Source of the DNA: GCA-2697345 sp049602715
Lineage (GTDB): Bacteria > Pseudomonadota > Alphaproteobacteria > Rhodobacterales > Rhodobacteraceae
DNA: 41,279 nt
Direction of reading: 5' to 3'
Assembly (NCBI GenBank): GCA_049602715.1
Contig: JBMYRX010000007.1
Location: 1 to 41,279 of the forward strand
Below, piece after piece: positions 41,099 to 41,279 of the stretch (within the stretch, counting starts at the first letter, position 1; each line of letters starts with the position of its first letter). The notes under the pieces are model-generated. The model was not told the origin of the DNA. It worked only from the letters and a program-made list of their open reading frames with translations, and searched no databases. The position numbers were made by a program, and so were the translations under genes.

Positions 41099-41279
41099 AT
41101 GTTATATCCTTTTTTAATTCTGACCTTCAGGGTTAAAGAAAAATTTGCATAATTGATGATTCAGATATGGAAATAATGATGCTATGTTTGCAAAATTTGT
41201 GGTGGTTAAGGCTTGTTGCCCTCCCTCTAATTAAATCAGATTGTTAATTGATTATTTTAGATAATCTTTAAAAGCTACG
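41099..41279. other. Upstream region at the window edge
   Basis: 181 bp with the ribosome site of the small exported protein gene. A six-pair hairpin GATTAT-TTTAG-ATAATC at 41250-41266 is present near the edge; it is too AT-rich to call a terminator. Nothing else was recognised. Confidence 0.5.

Noticed and set aside
1..41279. CRISPR arrays, tRNA/rRNA genes, insertion sequences, phage or toxin-antitoxin genes
   Set aside because: Gaps between genes were read for cloverleaf, spaced repeats and transposase-like frames; none was found.

Overview
The window is an AT-rich chromosomal segment of an alphaproteobacterium, most likely a low-GC marine member of the Rhodobacterales or a close relative. 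This rests on several signs: the block phoH-ybeY-corC-lnt-metK-trmB; a SAM/SAH-type riboswitch in front of metK, a class known mainly from Rhodobacterales; an Irr-type Fur regulator divergent from fabA-fabB-fabI; an NDUFS6-like zinc-finger protein; and a ChvI/ChvG two-component system. The assignment is an inference. No rRNA, tRNA, CRISPR array, insertion sequence or phage gene was seen, and gene density is high, with many short or overlapping junctions.

Layout. (1) 1-9.5 kb, all on the minus strand, is housekeeping: aroA-cmk; then miaB, phoH, ybeY, corC, lnt, the riboswitch, metK and trmB. (2) 9.7-11.5 kb, plus strand: an FMN-dependent 2-hydroxyacid oxidase/dehydrogenase and a DUF1285 protein. 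(3) 11.5-18.4 kb, minus strand: a HIT protein, a 60-residue zinc-finger protein overlapping polA by ATGA, polA, a PfkB/adenosine-type kinase, an atypical enolase-superfamily enzyme and a zinc alcohol dehydrogenase. (4) 18.5-25.7 kb: pobA (4-hydroxybenzoate 3-monooxygenase) on the plus strand; then a minus-strand run fabA-fabB-fabI-haloacid dehalogenase-threonine dehydratase-like; irr on the plus strand, divergent from fabA; and a sulfite-oxidase-like molybdoenzyme. (5) 25.7-35.2 kb: an SDR protein, and a peptide-type ABC importer (binding protein, two permeases, fused double ATPase) divergent from an M81/MlrC-like metallopeptidase and a YtcJ-like amidohydrolase. This looks like a peptide or amide uptake-and-hydrolysis module. 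(6) 35.2-41.3 kb: a small exported protein, rsmJ, chvI-chvG, a Gfo/Idh oxidoreductase, nth, and a 59-codon gene for a small exported or membrane protein.

Start codons deserve attention. TTG is the best-supported start for aroA, phoH and the PfkB kinase, and is probable for trmB, lnt and the molybdoenzyme. For metK, corC, fabB, pobA, the SDR protein and chvG an internal ATG is preferred over the longest frame, and those shorter coordinates are given.

The strongest non-coding signals are the metK riboswitch, a terminator-like hairpin between the binding-protein gene and its permease genes, an 18-bp dyad in the promoter region shared by the transporter and the M81 gene, and a helically phased repeat array upstream of chvI. 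I found no clear wholly new system; the best candidates for undescribed biology are that array, the two small exported proteins and the atypical enolase-superfamily enzyme.
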